Assembly: GCA_044870185.1 (NCBI GenBank) | Contig: JBIOYL010000353.1 | Span: 1 to 16,334, forward strand | Length of the DNA: 16,334 bases | Reading direction: 5' to 3' | DNA from: JBIOYL01 sp044870185 | GTDB lineage: Bacteria > Actinomycetota > CALGFH01 | Shown: in pieces, positions 7,203 to 13,499 of the stretch | Layout: each line of letters opens with the position of its first letter | Numbering within the stretch: the stretch's first letter is position 1 | Made by a program: the position numbers and the translations under genes | Notes under the pieces: generated by a model | What the model was told of the DNA's origin: nothing | What the model saw: only the letters and a program-made list of their open reading frames with translations | Databases searched by the model: none

Positions 7203-7633
7203 CGCAGTCGGGTCCGCCGCCGCGCGTCGGCCAGGCACAGGGTCGTGTAGGGCAGGGCGTCCAGGCGCTCGGGCTCGATCGGCCTGCCGCACACCTCGCA
7301 GCGCCCGTAGGTGCCCGCCTCGACCCGGGCCAGCGCCCGCTCGACCTTCTCGATCAGGTCCCGCACGTTGGCGGTGAGCGACATGTCACGCTCGCGCTCG
7401 AACGTCGACGAGCCGGCGTCCGCGTACTCCTCGTCGAAGCCAACCTCGCCAGAGGCGTCTGCGCTGCTGGCCGTCGCCTGCTCCTCGAGCTCGTCGAGCT
7501 GGCCGGTCAGCTGGACCAGCTCGGTCTCCAGCCGCTTGCGCAGTGCGGCCAGCTCCCGCTTGCCGAGCGCCCTGCGGGCCGGGCCCGGCCCATGGGCGGA
7601 TCTCGTCGGCCGCGGCGCCCCTTGCGTTGCCAT
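7199..7633 (-). CDS. TraR/DksA-family zinc-finger transcriptional regulator
   Basis: The 144-residue product has a coiled-coil segment (about residues 25-105, rich in Leu, Glu and Arg) followed by a DksA/TraR-type zinc finger near the C-terminus: CEVC (112-115) and CLAD (133-136). Family members bind the RNA polymerase secondary channel and modulate initiation. ATG 7633 is chosen because GGGGAGGA lies just upstream; an in-frame start at 7738 would add 35 residues of atypical composition. The fourth zinc ligand, usually Cys, is Asp136 here, so zinc binding may be altered or use other residues. The TTGA overlap couples it to lspA. Actinobacterial proteins of this type next to lspA are largely uncharacterised, so I give no gene symbol. 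Confidence 0.88.
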   Translation of the reverse strand: MATQGAPRPTRSAHGPGPARRALGKRELAALRKRLETELVQLTGQLDELEEQATASSADASGEVGFDEEYADAGSSTFERERDMSLTANVRDLIEKVERALARVEAGTYGRCEVCGRPIEPERLDALPYTTLCLADARRRTRLR

Positions 7634-7714
7634 GATGGTCCTCCCCGCCTCGACCGGCCTGACCAGGGCTGCCACGGCGCTCCTGCGGTCACGACCTGGT
7701 GGGTCGGTCCGCGC

Positions 7715-7720
7715 ATTGTA
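7715..7720 (-). promoter_or_regulatory. candidate -10 element for the dksA/traR-lspA-rluD operon
   Basis: On the minus strand TACAAT (7720-7715) matches the -10 consensus in five of six bases and stands out in very GC-rich sequence. It would give a leader of about 75 nt before the ATG at 7633. No good -35 element lies at 16-18 bp; TTGGGG is only 12 bp away. The assignment is tentative. Confidence 0.35.
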
Positions 7721-7778
7721 CCGGCGCCTTTCCCCCAAGGGGGCGGCTGGGGCCGGGAACCTGCTTGCCGGGCCGGGT

Positions 7779-7784
7779 TACACT
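7779..7784 (+). promoter_or_regulatory. candidate -10 element for the ileS T-box leader
   Basis: TACACT matches the TAnnnT core and lies about 70 bp upstream of the T-box Stem I. A start near 7791 would give a leader of about 380 nt. No recognisable -35 is present at normal spacing (the sequence there is GGAACC), so this is weak. Confidence 0.3.
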
Positions 7785-7807
7785 GCCCCTGACGGGGATG
7801 GCCGTCG

Positions 7808-7839
7808 CCGCCCGCCGGCAGCGCCGGGGCGGCGGGCGG
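7808..7839 (+). other. GC-rich stem-loop just upstream of the T-box
   Basis: CCGCCCGCC (7808-7816) is the exact reverse complement of GGCGGGCGG (7831-7839), with a 14-base loop. It sits between the candidate promoter and Stem I of the T-box. No T-tract follows, so it is not a typical terminator. It may simply be an extra 5' helix of the leader. Confidence 0.5.
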
Positions 7840-7849
7840 GTGTCCCTGA

Positions 7850-8131
7850 ACGGCGATGACGGGAACGAGTAGCAGGCGGCACGGCCCCAGCGAGCCGGGG
7901 ACGGTGGAAGCCCGGCGGCACGGCGCCTGCGAACATCCTCCCCGAGCCGCTGCCCGAACGGCGGGCCCGGCGACCGGGCGGCCACCTGGCCGCCCACCGG
8001 CCGCCCGCCCAGTAGACGCAGCCGGGTCCGCCCGTGACCGCGGGAGGCCATCATCCGGTGGCCGTGAGGGGTCGGTGCGCATCACCGGCAAGAGGGGTGG
8101 TACCGCGGGGCCGTCGGCCTCGTCCCTTCGC
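7850..8131 (+). promoter_or_regulatory. T-box riboswitch leader of ileS
   Basis: The conserved T-box sequence GGGTGGTACCGCGG is at 8095-8108. Its TGGT (8098-8101) can pair with the ACCA end of uncharged tRNA-Ile, which has discriminator A. Stem I is recognisable: GATGACGGGAACGAGTAG at its 5' side, GCAGGCG (7872-7878) pairing with CGCCTGC (7924-7930), the distal block GAGCCGGGGACGGTGGAAGC, and a specifier loop GAACATCC with the Ile codon ATC at 7935-7937. Stem II is a perfect 8-bp hairpin (7976-7983 with 7988-7995). Stem III pairs CCGGTG (8055-8060) with CACCGG (8083-8088). The antiterminator/antisequestrator uses AGGG (8093-8096) with CCCT (8124-8127). Uncharged tRNA-Ile should switch on ileS. 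The boundaries are approximate. Confidence 0.93.
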
Positions 8132-8165
8132 GAAGGACCGCAGCCGACTGCACACCGCGAAGGAG
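8125..8165 (+). promoter_or_regulatory. possible Shine-Dalgarno sequestration switch of the T-box
   Basis: CGCGAAGG occurs at 8129-8136 and again at 8156-8163, where it overlaps the ileS Shine-Dalgarno sequence (AAGGAG, 8160-8165). CCTTCGCG (8125-8132) can pair fully with the second copy, hiding the ribosome site. Its first bases are also needed for the antisequestrator helix with AGGG, so the two are mutually exclusive. A competing hairpin GTCGGC (8113-8118) with GCCGAC (8143-8148) exists too, but no T-run follows it. This favours translational over transcriptional control, by inference. Confidence 0.5.
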
Positions 8166-8171
8166 ATGGCG

Positions 8172-11100
8172 ATGGGACAGTTCCCGCCGGTACGCCCGCA
8201 GCTCGACCTGCCGGCCCTGGACCGCGAGGTCCTGGAGCTGTGGCGCGACCGCAAGGTGTTCGAGCGCTCGCTGCAGCAGCGCGCGTCGGCCGAGCCGTTC
8301 GTCTTCTACGAGGGGCCGCCGACGGCCAACGGCCGCCCCGGCGTCCACCACGTCGAGGCCCGGGTCTTCAAGGACCTGTTCCCCCGCTTCAAGACCATGC
8401 GCGGCTACCGGGTCGAGCGCAAGGGCGGCTGGGACTGCCACGGCCTGCCGGTGGAGCTGGAGGTCGAGAAGGAGCTCGGCATCAACTCCAAGCGCGACAT
8501 CGAGGCGTACGGGGTCGAGGCGTTCAACGCCCGCTGCCGCGAGTCGGTGCTGCGCTACGTGGACGTCTGGGAGCGGCTGACCGAGCGGGTCGGCTTCTGG
8601 ATCGACACCAGCCAGGCCTACCAGACGATGGACCCCGACTACGTGGAGAGCGTCTGGTGGGCGCTTGCCGAGCTGCACCGCCGCGGCCTGCTGGTGGAGG
8701 ACTACAAGGTCGTCCCCTATTGCCCGCGCTGCGGCACGGCCCTGTCCGACGCCGAGGTGGCCATGGGCTACGAGGAGATCGAGGACCTCACCGCCTACGT
8801 GGTGCTGCCGGCCACCTCCGGGCGGCTGGCGGAGGAGGGCGCCGGGCTGCTGGTGTGGACCACCCAGCCGTGGACGCTGGTGCCCAACGTTTCGGTGGTG
8901 GTCGGCCCGCACATCGACTACGTGCTGGTCGAGGCCGAGCGCGACGGCACCCGCCGCAAGCTGGTGGTCGCCCGCGACCTGGTCGACCAGGCGGTCGGCC
9001 CCGACGCGCGGATCCTGCGGCCCGTGCCGCTGGAGGAGCTGCTGGGCACCCGCTACCAGCGGGCGTTCGACCTGGTCCCGATCGGCGAGGAGGAGGCAGC
9101 GCGCGGCTGGCAGGTGGTGGCCGACGAGTACGTGACCACCACCGACGGGTCGGGACTGGTGCAGACCTCGCCCGCCTACGGCGCCGAGGACCTGGCGGTC
9201 GGCCAGCGCTACGGCACCCCGGTCCTGCACCCGGTCGGGGCCGACGGCCGCTTCGGCCCGCAGACCGGCTGGCTGTCCGGCATGTTCGTCAAGGACGCCG
9301 ACGCCCCGATCGTGGAGGACCTGCGCGCCCGCGGGCTGCTGTGGCGCGCCGAGCCGCACCGGCACGCCTACCCGTTCTGCTGGCGCTGCGGCACGCCGCT
9401 GATCTACTACGCGCTCACCTCCTGGTACGCGCGCACCACCGCGGTCAAGGAGCGGCTGCTGGCCGAGAACGCGGCGATCGGCTGGCACCCGGAGCACATC
9501 CGCGACGGCCGCTTCGGCGACTGGCTGGCGCACAACATCGACTGGGCGCTGTCGCGGGCGCGCTACTGGGGCACGCCGCTGCCGCTGTGGCGCTGCCCGC
9601 AGGGGCACGTGGACGCGGTCGGCAGCCTGGCCGAGCTGTCGGCCAGGGCCGGCAGGGACCTGGCCGGCCTCGACCCGCACCGTCCATTTGTCGATGAAGT
9701 GACATATCCCTGTCCGGTGTGTGGGCAGGAGGCGCGGCGCGTGCCCGACGTGCTCGACGCCTGGTTCGACTCCGGGTCGATGCCGTTCGCCCAGTGGGGC
9801 TACCCGCACGCCGGGCAGGCCGAGTTCGCGCGCTCGTTCCCGGCCGACTTCATCTCCGAGGCGATCGACCAGACCCGCGGCTGGTTCTATTCCCTGCTCG
9901 CGGTGTCGACGCTGCTGTTCGACCGCACCCCCTACCGCAACGTGGTCTGCCTCGGCCTCATCGTCGACCGCGATGGCCGCAAGATGTCCAAGAGCCTCGG
10001 CAACGTGCTCGACCCGTTCGCGCTGCTCGACCGCTACGGCGCCGACCCGCTGCGCTGGTTCATGCTGGCCGGCGGGTCACCGTGGGTGGCTCGGCGGCTG
10101 TTCCCCGAGGCGCTCGAGGAGGTCACCCGCTCGTTCTTCCTCACCCTGTGGAACACCTACGCGTTCTTCTCGCTGTATGCACGGCTGGAAGGCTGGGAGC
10201 CGCGACCGGCCGAGGGACCGGGCAGCGCCCCCCCGGACCCGGCCCGATCGACCGGGGGGGCGCTTTCCGCCCCCTCGGGCCCCCCCGGGGGCGGTGGTGG
10301 GCTGACCCCGCTCGACCGCTGGGTGCGGGCCGAGCTGGCCCGCACCGTGCGGGAGGTGACCGAGGCGCTCGACGCCTACGACCCGACCACGGCCGCCCGG
10401 CGCCTGGCCGCCTTCGTCGACGACCTGTCCAACTGGTACGTGCGCCTGTCCAGGCGCCGGTTCTGGCGCGGCGCGACCGGCGACGGCGACGCCGCGTTCT
10501 GCACCTTGTGGGAGTGCCTGCGCACGCTGGCGCTGCTGCTCGCCCCGTACACGCCGTTCGTGGCCGAGGCGCTGTGGCAGGGGCTGGTTACCCCGGTGGT
10601 GGCCGGCGCCCCCGACTCGGTGCACCTGGCCGACTGGCCCGAACCGGACCAGACCGCCGACGACCCTGTGCTGCGGCAGGCCATGGACGAGGTGCGGCGG
10701 CTGGTCGGGCTGGGCCGCCAGGCCCGCACCGACGCCAAGGTGAAGGTCCGCCAGCCGCTGGCCCGGGCGCTCGTCACCGTGCCGCCACGCTGGCGGGACC
10801 GGGTGGCGCCGCTGCTGGACCTGGTCGCCGCCGAGCTGAACGTCAAGCAGGTGCGCTTCGCCGACGACACCGGCGAGCTGGTGGTCTTTCGCCTGACCCC
10901 CAACTTCCGGGCCATCGGCCCCAGGTTCGGTGCCGACGCCCCGGCGGTGGCAGCCGCGGTGCGCACGGCGGACGCGGCCACGCTGGCGCCGCGCCTGCGC
11001 GCCGGCGAGCGGGTCGAGGTCGAGGTGCCCGGCCGCGGCCCGGTCGGCCTGGGTCCCGACGAGGTGCTGGTCAGCGAGGAGCCGGTGACCGGCTGGCGGG

Positions 11101-11435
11101 TCGTGCGCGAGGGCGCGGAGAGCGTCGCGCTCGACCTGGAGATCACGCCCGAGCTGCGCCGCGAGGGCCTGGCCAGGGAGCTGGTGCGGGCCATCCAGGA
11201 CCTACGCAAAGCGGCCGGGCTGCAGGTCGCCGACCGCATCGAGCTGGCCGTCAAGGCCGGCGGTGCGGCGGCCGAGGCCATGGCCGCCCACCGCGACTAC
11301 GTGCTCGGCGAGACGCTGGCCGTGGCGCTGCACCGGGCGCCGGTCGCCGACGGCTACGACGCTCGGGCCGACCTGGACGGCGAGCAGGTCCGCATCTGGC
11401 TGCGGCCCGTCCCGGCCGGGACGGCGGCGCCGTGA
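8172..11435 (+). CDS. ileS: isoleucyl-tRNA synthetase, IleRS2-like with GVHH signature
   Basis: This class I synthetase charges tRNA-Ile. The product has 1087 residues, long as in the eukaryote-like type 2 IleRS. The start is ATG 8172, six bases after AAGGAG; ATG 8166 abuts that site. The first signature motif is PTANGRPGVHH, with GVHH at 57-60 in place of HxGH. GWDCHGLPVELEVEK follows, and KMSKS is at 604-608. The CP1 editing domain has TTQPWTLVPN and GLVQTSPAYGAED, with D340 kept but Gln331 where E. coli has His333. Cys-rich pairs (YCPRC, PFCWRC, PCPVC) suggest zinc sites. A Pro/Gly/Ser low-complexity insert (about 680-708) precedes the anticodon-binding domain and is encoded partly by a 27-bp repeat shared with dnaE. 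It is controlled by the upstream T-box. The stop overlaps the next gene as GTGA. Confidence 0.97.
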   Translation: MGQFPPVRPQLDLPALDREVLELWRDRKVFERSLQQRASAEPFVFYEGPPTANGRPGVHHVEARVFKDLFPRFKTMRGYRVERKGGWDCHGLPVELEVEKELGINSKRDIEAYGVEAFNARCRESVLRYVDVWERLTERVGFWIDTSQAYQTMDPDYVESVWWALAELHRRGLLVEDYKVVPYCPRCGTALSDAEVAMGYEEIEDLTAYVVLPATSGRLAEEGAGLLVWTTQPWTLVPNVSVVVGPHIDYVLVEAERDGTRRKLVVARDLVDQAVGPDARILRPVPLEELLGTRYQRAFDLVPIGEEEAARGWQVVADEYVTTTDGSGLVQTSPAYGAEDLAVGQRYGTPVLHPVGADGRFGPQTGWLSGMFVKDADAPIVEDLRARGLLWRAEPHRHAYPFCWRCGTPLIYYALTSWYARTTAVKERLLAENAAIGWHPEHIRDGRFGDWLAHNIDWALSRARYWGTPLPLWRCPQGHVDAVGSLAELSARAGRDLAGLDPHRPFVDEVTYPCPVCGQEARRVPDVLDAWFDSGSMPFAQWGYPHAGQAEFARSFPADFISEAIDQTRGWFYSLLAVSTLLFDRTPYRNVVCLGLIVDRDGRKMSKSLGNVLDPFALLDRYGADPLRWFMLAGGSPWVARRLFPEALEEVTRSFFLTLWNTYAFFSLYARLEGWEPRPAEGPGSAPPDPARSTGGALSAPSGPPGGGGGLTPLDRWVRAELARTVREVTEALDAYDPTTAARRLAAFVDDLSNWYVRLSRRRFWRGATGDGDAAFCTLWECLRTLALLLAPYTPFVAEALWQGLVTPVVAGAPDSVHLADWPEPDQTADDPVLRQAMDEVRRLVGLGRQARTDAKVKVRQPLARALVTVPPRWRDRVAPLLDLVAAELNVKQVRFADDTGELVVFRLTPNFRAIGPRFGADAPAVAAAVRTADAATLAPRLRAGERVEVEVPGRGPVGLGPDEVLVSEEPVTGWRVVREGAESVALDLEITPELRREGLARELVRAIQDLRKAAGLQVADRIELAVKAGGAAAEAMAAHRDYVLGETLAVALHRAPVADGYDARADLDGEQVRIWLRPVPAGTAAP
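10231..10257. repeat. third copy of the 27-bp GC-rich unit, inside ileS
   Basis: CCCCGGACCC, seven variable bases, then TCGACCGGGG: it matches the dnaE copy at 1808-1834 in 23 of 27 bases on the same strand, although the two genes run in opposite directions. A further hairpin-prone stretch follows to about 10302. In protein it forms part of the Pro/Gly/Ser linker PPDPARSTGG. Confidence 0.75.
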
Positions 11436-11902
11436 GCGGGCGGACGGACGGGCTCGGCGGCCGCGCGCCGAGCCGGCGGCCCTGGTGGGGCTATGCCTGG
11501 GCCGCCGCGAACACCGTAGTCGGGTTGGTCGGGGCGGCCACCACGGCCAAGCGGCCGGTGCGCTGGCGCGGCGTCCTGCTCGTCGAGGAGGGCCGTCGCG
11601 GCCTGGCCGCCTTCCTGGCCTGGCGCGGCTTCGAGGCCATCACGCTCGGCCATGTGATCGTCGCCGGCGGGCGGCTCGACGACCGCCTGCTCGCCCACGA
11701 GCTCGCGCACGTCGCCCAGCACGAGCGCTGGGGGCCGCTGTTCTACCCCGCCTACCTGCTGGCCAGCGCCGCCGGCTACCGGCGGAACCCGTTCGAGCGC
11801 GCCGCCGAGCGGGCCGCCGGCCGACTCGTCGGCACCAGCAGACGAGACGACCTCCTCGACCGCGAGGACGCCGGCGGCGGCACAGGAAAGCGCGCCCGGT
11901 GA
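11432..11902 (+). CDS. small HExxH protein, putative membrane-associated metallopeptidase
   Basis: The 156-residue product has the zinc-binding motif HELAH (H89, E90, H93) within LLAHELAHVAQHERWGP. It is followed by a hydrophobic stretch (FYPAYLLASAAGY, 104-116) and NPFERAAERAA, in which E122 or E126 could be the third ligand, as in gluzincins. A weakly hydrophobic segment at about 20-38 (YAWAAANTVVGLVGAATTA) could touch the membrane. I know of similar short actinobacterial proteins with an HELxHVxQxERWG block but no characterised function. The GTG start overlaps the ileS stop as GTGA, and its own stop overlaps the DUF3052 gene the same way, so all three are translationally coupled and probably share the T-box. 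The substrate is unknown, and the protein may be non-catalytic. Confidence 0.8.
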   Translation: MSGRTDGLGGRAPSRRPWWGYAWAAANTVVGLVGAATTAKRPVRWRGVLLVEEGRRGLAAFLAWRGFEAITLGHVIVAGGRLDDRLLAHELAHVAQHERWGPLFYPAYLLASAAGYRRNPFERAAERAAGRLVGTSRRDDLLDREDAGGGTGKRAR

Positions 11903-12336
11903 CGGCCGAGGCGTCGGCAACCCCGCTTGCCCGCAAGCTCGGCATCCGACCGGGCGCGACGGTCGCGTTGGTGGACGCCCCCGACGGGTTCGAGGCGACG
12001 CTCGCCTTGCCGCCCGGAGTCAGGGTGCGCCGGCGGGCGCGCGGGCCCGTGGACGTGCTGGTGATCTTCGCCACCGAGCGGGCACGCCTGGCCGCCCGCT
12101 TCGCCGCCCTGGTCCACGCGCTCGACGCGGCCGGCGGCCTGTGGGTGGCCTATCCCAAGAAGGCGGCCCGGATGGCCAGCGACCTGGACTTCGGCGCCGT
12201 GCAGCGCATCGGCCTGGCCGCCGGGCTCGTGGACAACAAGAGCTGCGCGGTCGACGAGGTGTGGACGGCCGTGCGCTTCGTGGTCCGGCTGGCCGACCGC
12301 CCCGGCGGGGCCAAGTCCAGCCAGAGCACGGGCTGA
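11899..12336 (+). CDS. DUF3052 family protein
   Basis: The 145-residue product follows the DUF3052 pattern from end to end: ATPLARKLGIRPGATVALVDAP (7-28), GFEATLALPPGV, the hydrophobic strand VDVLVIFATER (51-61), GGLWVAYPKKAA (79-90) and the C-terminal block AAGLVDNKSCAVDEVWTAVRFVVR (107-130). This family is common in Actinobacteria and has no established biochemical function. The alternating beta/alpha pattern and the WVAYPKK motif are its most conserved features. The GTG start overlaps the previous stop as GTGA (11899-11902). It ends 30 bp before the methyltransferase gene. The gene lies in the ileS operon, but nothing in the sequence links it to tRNA charging. Confidence 0.9.
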   Translation: MTAEASATPLARKLGIRPGATVALVDAPDGFEATLALPPGVRVRRRARGPVDVLVIFATERARLAARFAALVHALDAAGGLWVAYPKKAARMASDLDFGAVQRIGLAAGLVDNKSCAVDEVWTAVRFVVRLADRPGGAKSSQSTG

Positions 12337-12348
12337 GCGGACGGCCCA

Positions 12349-12354
12349 TACTAA
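12349..12354 (+). promoter_or_regulatory. candidate -10 element for the methyltransferase gene
   Basis: TACTAA lies in the 30-bp gap after the DUF3052 gene. A start about 7 bp later would leave only a few bases before ATG 12367, and would place GGAGGT (12369-12374) before an in-frame GTG at 12379. That arrangement would favour GTG 12379 as the real start. No -35 is evident. Confidence 0.3.
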
Positions 12355-12366
12355 GGACCAGAGCCA

Positions 12367-13215
12367 ATGGAGGTGCCTGTGAGCAGCCAGGAACAGCCAG
12401 TCGACTCGGAGCGGGTACCGCTGGAGATCAACACGTCGGTCGCGCATCCGGCCCGAAGATACGACTACTGGCTCGGCGGCAAGGACAACTACCCCGCCGA
12501 CCGGGAGTCGGGGGACTCGGTCGAGGCGGCGTTCCCGACCATCCGGATGACCGTTACGGAGAACCGTCGGTTCCTGGTGCGGGCGGTCCGGTTCCTTGCG
12601 GGGGAGGTAGGGATCCGGCAGTTCCTCGACATCGGCACCGGCATCCCCACCTCGCCCAACGTGCACGAGGTCGCCCAGTCCATCACCCCGAACGCGCGGA
12701 TCGTCTACGTCGACAACGACCCGATCGTGCTGACGCACGCGCGTGCCCTGCTCACCAGCTCTCCCGAAGGCGCCACCGCCTACCTCGACGCCGACCTACG
12801 CGAACCCGACAAGATCCTGCAACAACCAGCCTTGCTGCGGACCCTGGATCTCTCCCAGCCGGTGGCGCTGCTGCTGGTCGCGATCCTGCACTTCATCGTC
12901 GACGCCGACGACCCGTACGGGGCCGTCGCCCGGCTGGTTGATGCGATGCCGCCGGGCAGCTACCTGGTCGTCACGCACGCCACCAGCGACTTCATGCCGC
13001 CGGAGGTCGCCGCTGCCACTACCGCTGCCGACGCCGCGCGCCGGGGCCCGTTCCAGTATCGGACCCGGCAGGAGTTCGCCCGGTTCCTCGACGGGCTGGA
13101 GCTGGTCCCCCCGGGCATCGTGCCTCTGGCCGAGTGGCGCGCCGAGCACGAACCCCAGCCGCGCCCGTCCGCCACGGACATTGCCGGCTACGGCGCGGTC
13201 GCCCGGATCCGCTGA
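12367..13215 (+). CDS. DUF574-type SAM-dependent methyltransferase
   Basis: The 282-residue product belongs to the actinobacterial methyltransferase family once called DUF574 (Methyltransf_19). The N-terminal signature PARRYDYWLGGKDNYPADRE (28-47) is typical, followed by the SAM-binding motif FLDIGTGIPTSPN (86-98), the second strand VYVDNDPIVLTHARAL (113-128), LLLVAILHFIVDADDP and LVVTHATSDF. Substrates in this family are mostly unknown; members are numerous in streptomycetes and relatives. ATG 12367 has AAGGA nine bases upstream. GTG 12379 is a real alternative because GGAGGT precedes it by four bases and it would lose only four residues. The gene may have its own promoter in the 30-bp gap or be read through from ileS. 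It converges on the minus-strand division cluster. Confidence 0.92.
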   Translation: MEVPVSSQEQPVDSERVPLEINTSVAHPARRYDYWLGGKDNYPADRESGDSVEAAFPTIRMTVTENRRFLVRAVRFLAGEVGIRQFLDIGTGIPTSPNVHEVAQSITPNARIVYVDNDPIVLTHARALLTSSPEGATAYLDADLREPDKILQQPALLRTLDLSQPVALLLVAILHFIVDADDPYGAVARLVDAMPPGSYLVVTHATSDFMPPEVAAATTAADAARRGPFQYRTRQEFARFLDGLELVPPGIVPLAEWRAEHEPQPRPSATDIAGYGAVARIR

Positions 13216-13302
13216 CAGCTATCGCGTGTCGTCTGGTGGTCAGGCCGCGGCGGTTGCCGGGCGCCACGACCAGACGGTTGCTCCAGGCGTTGACGTCTAC
13301 AG

Positions 13303-13476
13303 CTACGGTGGCTGCCCCTTGGCGCGCCGACGGCCGAGCGCCCACACGAGCAGGGTCACGGCGAGCGCGTCGGCCGCCACCGACAGCCACACGAACGCGA
13401 GCCCGTCGGGGCGCACCAGCGAGACACCGAGCAGGACGATCGCCGCAAGCAGGGCGAGCAGCGCTGCGGCGACCAC
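13303..13476 (-). CDS. 57-residue two-helix membrane protein downstream of divIVA
   Basis: The product starts MVAAALLALLAAIVLLGV, continues through the turn SLVRPDGLAFVW to a second hydrophobic helix (LSVAADALAVTLLVWAL, 31-47) and ends with the basic tail GRRRAKGQPP. Two helices, a short polar turn and a positively charged end are convincing features of a small membrane protein. An in-frame TGA at 13485-13483 leaves GTG 13476 as the first start; no Shine-Dalgarno sequence is obvious. It begins 23 bp after the divIVA stop on the same strand, so co-transcription is likely. The family is not recognised. The position suggests a role near the division or polar-growth machinery, but that is inference only. 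Confidence 0.7.
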   Translation of the reverse strand: MVAAALLALLAAIVLLGVSLVRPDGLAFVWLSVAADALAVTLLVWALGRRRAKGQPP

Positions 13477-13499
13477 CGTCGATCAGCCGGCCGGGCCGG

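Noticed and set aside
7732..7743. CCCCC-AA-GGGGG as a terminator hairpin
   Set aside because: The arms leave no adequate loop and there is no T-run; it lies upstream of both divergent genes, where a terminator is not expected.
8113..8148. Rho-independent terminator in the ileS leader
   Set aside because: The hairpin is strong, but TGCACACC follows instead of a T-tract, so it was treated as part of a translational switch.
8082..9809. 575-codon minus-strand open frame opposite ileS and its leader
   Set aside because: It overlaps the T-box and the conserved ileS catalytic region and shows no family motifs; a GC-driven shadow.
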